Shown here: one piece after another, positions 60,191 through 64,000 of the stretch
Numbering within the stretch: the stretch's first letter is position 1
Layout: the number at the start of each line of letters is the position of its first letter
NCBI GenBank assembly: GCA_022414725.1
Contig: CM039463.1
Location: 22,515,511 to 22,579,510 of the forward strand
Direction: 5' to 3'
DNA from: Microglena sp. YARC
Lineage: Eukaryota > Chlorophyta > Chlorophyceae > Chlamydomonadales > Chlamydomonadaceae
DNA: 64,000 bases
Made by a program: the position numbers and the translations under genes
The notes under the pieces: model-generated
Databases searched by the model: none
What the model saw: the letters and a program-made list of their open reading frames with translations, nothing else
What the model was told of the DNA's origin: nothing

Positions 60191-61000
60191 AGCACAATAC
60201 CTCAGCATAGCCAGAGTATTGGTCTGTGAGACACAAGATGTAAAACTCCCCACGCAAACCTCTAACATGAACTGGTCCCATGATGTCCAAGTGAAGACGT
60301 TGGAGAGGTGCACGGATCTTAGTTTTGCTTGCCTTAGGAAAAGGGAGACGTTTTGCCTTTGCCTTCTGACAAGCATCACATGGGATCTTAGCCAGTTTCT
60401 GTACTTGTTTGAGAGTGAGGGTTAAGTTGTTAACCAGACCATCCCTGACAAGCTTGTGCATGGCATCATAGCCAGGGTGACCCAGCCGCCTATGCCACAG
60501 CCATTCAGGAGTGGTAGGGATAACAACTCCACCATCCTCATCAACATCAAGTGCAAAAACTGGGTAATGGTTAGCACTAAACAAACGGCCATTGGGGTTG
60601 ACACAAGGACTACAGGTAAACTTGTATACACCATCACTGGAGGCAGGGAAAGACCAGAGCACACGAGAGTTCTGAGTGGCAGTACAACTAAGACTATCAA
60701 AAGAAACCTTGCAGTGATGAGAGTGAGCCACAGCATTTACTGACAGGAGGTTCACCGGACAGTGGGGTATGTAGAGTACATTTGTTAGAGTGATTGATGT
60801 TGGTAACCAATCACTGCATAACACAATGGATCCCTCACCCACTGACCGTTGAACCACCCCATCACCAAACTTAACTGATGGTCCATTCCGAGAAGCATTA
60901 TACACAGAGAACAAAGATAGATCACCTGTGATGGACATCCCAGCTCCAGAATCAACATGCCAGACACCCGCAGACAGGCTCGGGCTACAGACGTAAGAAA
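60185..61000 (-). pseudogene. pol: Ty1/copia-type protease and integrase N-terminal part, cut by insertion
   Basis: Minus strand. WHVDSGAGMSITGDLSLF is the aspartic protease site. WLWHRRLGHPGYDAMHKLV then CDACQKAKAKRLPFPKA form the GAG-pre-integrase/HHCC zinc finger, and LQRLHLDIMGPVHVRGLRGE with LTDQYSGYAEVL starts the integrase core (first catalytic Asp). Similarity stops at CLRTI, where the inverted LTR-like arm begins. Further integrase catalytic residues are absent here. Together with 55525-56950 this was probably one pol gene split by a roughly 3.2 kb insertion. Confidence 0.9.
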
Positions 61001-61805
61001 ATTTCGAGGTGCAAGAGAATAGGACAGAGCTTACCTCCTACTTCTGCATAGCAAACCCATCAATCTGAGCCTGCAAGGAGGACAGTTGCTTTGGAGTAAG
61101 TGTAACGGTACAGACTCCTTCACAGGCTCTGACCGTTATTAGACCTTTAGGTACAGTCATACCTCTGGTCTAAGTAACAGAGTACGCACGAAGAGACAGT
61201 ACTTCCTCATGTACTGCCTCTCTCACAAGCACGCCTGCCGGCTGCCTTACAATATCGGATTGCTCTCTTCACGGTCATCATGATTATACCTATTGACGAG
61301 CCTTCGAGAACATCCTACATCCCTTACCATTCTTAACAACTAACCATACTAGTGACGTAGTATCCTATAGCTAGTAGCTAGACCCCCGAACCTTATTCTA
61401 ATCTCCTGTCATTCTAGCTAATAACTCTTCTCGTGTACACAACCCTTCCGCCGTTGCTTCTGAGCTGTTACACTGGTTACGGAGCTAGTCGCGCTTCCAG
61501 CGATTCGCGCTTTCCATTGCGCAACTCCACGTTTTCAGATTTCCGAATTTCACTTTCGTTCAATTTTCGCTCTCAGTTTCCTCTGCTTCTCTCCTTTCCT
61601 TATCTAGTAATTAGTCTGCGGTAGGGCAGCTAAGCGGACCGCATCTGCATCGAAGGCCGAGGCCAATTTTGAGAGTCCGCACTGCGGCTCCAGTCCCCCC
61701 CCCCCCCCCCCCCCCCCCCGGGTATCGCCGAAGCTCTAGGGTTGGATCTTATCCCCCAGTTGCTATATCGCTGAGACAGAGGTCACCCCTGTATCCGATA
61801 CGCTC
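61001..61805. other. Junction region between two retroelements
   Basis: Minus-strand LTPKQLSSLQAQIDGFAMQK (about 61030-61105) looks like the end of a gag ORF with a stop codon before the protease. The remainder is unassigned DNA with a poly-C run at 61697-61719 and no further gene. Confidence 0.45.
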
Positions 61806-64000
61806 ATGACTGATGCTCCTCACGGACCATCAGGCGTGCTGCCTCCGAATCTCGGACCATCTGGCGTACTGCCTTCGGGCGACGATCCGGCCGTCGTACA
61901 GCTTCGCGTTCGCGGACCATCTAATGGTCCGCAATTCCGCTCGGCAGTTGACGCAGCTTCTCAGCCACCTCACGCAGATCCATTGTCCGTTCTTGATCCG
62001 CCCCCTGAGGCAGAGTGCATGGATATCGATTTGGACCTCGAGTCTGGGGCCGAGGGTACGGAGCAGTCGGTTCCTGAGATGAAACTTTCGGCTGCACGCA
62101 AGAGGATTCCTCTCGTGATGCCTCATGCCAAGGCTTCGCAGGCACAATTGGCAGCCATGTCCCCTCTCCAACTCGTGGTCTATCAGGCGCTGCAAGCCCT
62201 TCACAAGGCCGCGGCCCCACCCAAAGAGAAGAAAGAGAAGAAGTCTAGATGGCGATACGTTCCCTTCCACGATGGCACACACCCTTTGAGTCCCTTCGCG
62301 GGTGCTGAGCTTACTGAAGCTATCTCTTCGACTATGGATGCTTTCTTTAGGGCCAACGTGGGCGAGAACATGTTGGCTAATATCCGTGACGCCATGTCCA
62401 AGCTGCATGCCGCCCCACTTGGATGACCATGGCAAGGCTGATGCCTGGATTGATAGTATGCCCGCTTCCGTGGATGACATCTTCGTTCGTCTCAACAAGC
62501 TGGACGCCAAGCTTGCTGTCAGGCTTGAGAGGGACGCGAAGTATGTTTTTGAGTACATTGTCCTCGAGCCCAGTGGCCGCAACCCTCGAGGTTAAGCTCC
62601 CTCGTCTCAGGCTGGCGATAAATAAAGGGGTAGTGGGCAATAGAGTTGTGTTTGAACCGTTTGTTCTTCCCCATGCATATGCCAAGGACTCCTGCCCCTG
62701 CATCCCCTGCCGTGCCTTCGTCCGCTCCTTCCGCTACCCACAAGCGTGGAAGAACTTCGCGGACTACCAAGTCTCGGACCACTCTCACACCCCATGCAAG
62801 TTCGAGTAAGTCGAAGCGACCTACCCCAAGTGGGGATAGTCCGAGTTCGGACTCTGAGGAAGGTGAGAGCAACATTACACAATCCTCCTTGCCACCATTC
62901 TGAAGCCGATTCTCTTCGCAAAACTTCGGACTCCACGACGCGGACCACCCCAGGTACGCAGTCATCACAAACTGTCCCTCGCAAGTCTGCTGGGTCCTCT
63001 GCCATTCTCCCCCCTCCTCCTGTAACACCGGCGGTTCCCAATCCATCGGCCCTCGCCAGGTAGGTGATTTCGGGTTAAGTAAGAAAATTACTGAGCTCAG
63101 AAAGGAGCTTCGCTCCTTTCCCACTGACGAGAAAATGGGTGACCTGGACGGACGCTCGAAACTCAGACGCTGGAGGGTTGCGGTTGAGACTGTGCTTTCC
63201 GTGCAGTTTGGTCGCGATGATGTGGATTCTTTCTCTCATGTCGTTCCTCACTTGTCTGCCGCCCTGCACGGCTCCCTTAAGCGCACTTACGATGACCCAT
63301 ACGCTAATGGCGAATTTCTCGGGTTTGACTGGCTTGGTATCCTCACATCGATCCAGTCACTCTTGACTCCTGAACTTTTCACTGAAGCCGAGTTGGCGAT
63401 GACACGCTTGCACGAGGGTACTATTCGTCAATTCTCTGGCGCGTCAGTCCAATCTTATTACCATCGAATTAAAGCGGAGTTCCGTTTGGTACCTGACTTG
63501 AACCCTAGAGAAAAGCTCAATTTCTTTCGTACAGGGTTGCTAGAGTCCGTGAAACTTGGGTCCTTCTGTCGCCGCGAATCGGGAACTACGTTCGAGACTG
63601 TCGAGGAACTGTTCCATTACATCCAAATGGATGAGGCTCGTAGTCTTTCGTCCGCGAAAGGTCAGTCCATAGCGGCTACCTCAGCTAGGAACAGACTCGG
63701 GGGTTACGGATTCCCCAACAGGAAGTCCATGGGCAGCGATGGCAAACCCCGGTTTCCAGGCAATACCGAGAGACCGACTGGTCAGCCTCTTGCTCTGAAT
63801 AGGGTCCACTTTGCCGCCATTCCTTCTCCACCCCCAGCTGATTCCGACTCTGATGATTCGCATGATGACGAAAGACACGTGGGCACTCGAGGAGTAGATG
63901 TAGACACCGATGACCGACCCGGCAAGTCCGCCAGGATCGGTCCCCACTCTAACGGGGGACGAGGTGGACGTGGTGGCCGCTCGGGGCAACCTGCTCGCCC
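61806..64000 (+). pseudogene. gag: Retrotransposon gag-like region, frameshifted, runs off the window
   Basis: The first frame (61806-62426) encodes MTDAPHGPSGVLPPNLGPSG to FFRANVGENMLANIRDAMSK. Continuity then moves to another frame (62412-62595: DDHGKADAWIDSMPASVDDI, YVFEYIVLEPSGRNPRG). A Ser/Thr/Pro linker follows (62646-62903). From about 63060 a long frame, open to the last base, gives KKITELRKELRSFPTDEKMG, SFSHVVPHLSAALHGSLKRT, LTSIQSLLTPELFTEAELAM, VQSYYHRIKAEFRLVPDLNP and a Gly/Arg-rich end (NGGRGGRGGRSG). The YYHRIKAEF..L..L...F.GL order is that of a retrotransposon gag/capsid, and the RGG end suggests a nucleic-acid-binding tail. GRNPRG|GTTAAG could be an intron donor instead of a break. 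Confidence 0.75.

Overview
This is a 64 kb piece of nuclear DNA from a eukaryote, most likely a chlorophyte green alga (a Dunaliella- or Volvocales-like genome is my best guess from family content and texture; it is not proven). Reasons: plant-type genes split into short exons with GT-AG introns, (CA)n/(AG)n/(ACC)n microsatellites, long poly-C and poly-G runs, Ty1/copia-type retroelements, several MITE/SINE-like families, and TTTAGGG-type interstitial telomere motifs. No prokaryotic operon, CRISPR array or rRNA gene was seen.

Layout. (1) About 119-20070, plus strand: the 3' three quarters of a class II trehalose-6-phosphate synthase/phosphatase gene. Fifteen exons are readable; the 5' end lies outside the window. 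(2) 20071-33117: repeat-rich intergenic DNA with MITEs, tRNA-related SINE-like units, a 115-bp tandem family, microsatellites and an exactly 1000-base N gap (29570-30569) beside a tandem array. (3) 33118-39024, plus strand: 3' part of an HGH1-like (FAM203/BRP16 family) ARM-repeat protein gene. (4) 39025-43098: a repeat graveyard between two convergent genes. (5) 43099-53076, minus strand: a nine-exon ABC1/UbiB-family kinase gene resembling ADCK2. (6) 53077-61130: broken copia element(s), with pol pieces on the minus strand and a large inverted repeat flanking a roughly 4 kb interior. (7) 61806-64000, plus strand: a gag-like retroelement region running off the window edge.

Most striking observation. 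At most recognisable exons in all three host genes, the neighbouring intron holds a short tandem array whose unit is the exon's own edge (about 20-80 coding bases with its splice acceptor or donor) plus adjoining intron. The copies are decayed, frameshifted or lack a splice site, and usually one copy continues into the full exon. The introns look as if they grew by repeated tandem duplication of exon-intron junctions, leaving ladders of decoy splice sites. I saw this at 12 of 15 TPS exons, all four HGH1 exons found and eight of nine ABC1-kinase exons.

Caveats. Several exons carry a one-base phase error next to homopolymers (TPS at about 9755 and 13802, the kinase at about 47833 and 43935-43980). 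Long-read assembly errors or real decay would both explain this. The 29-35 kb part looks particularly indel-rich. Exon ends were placed by eye from splice consensus and family conservation.
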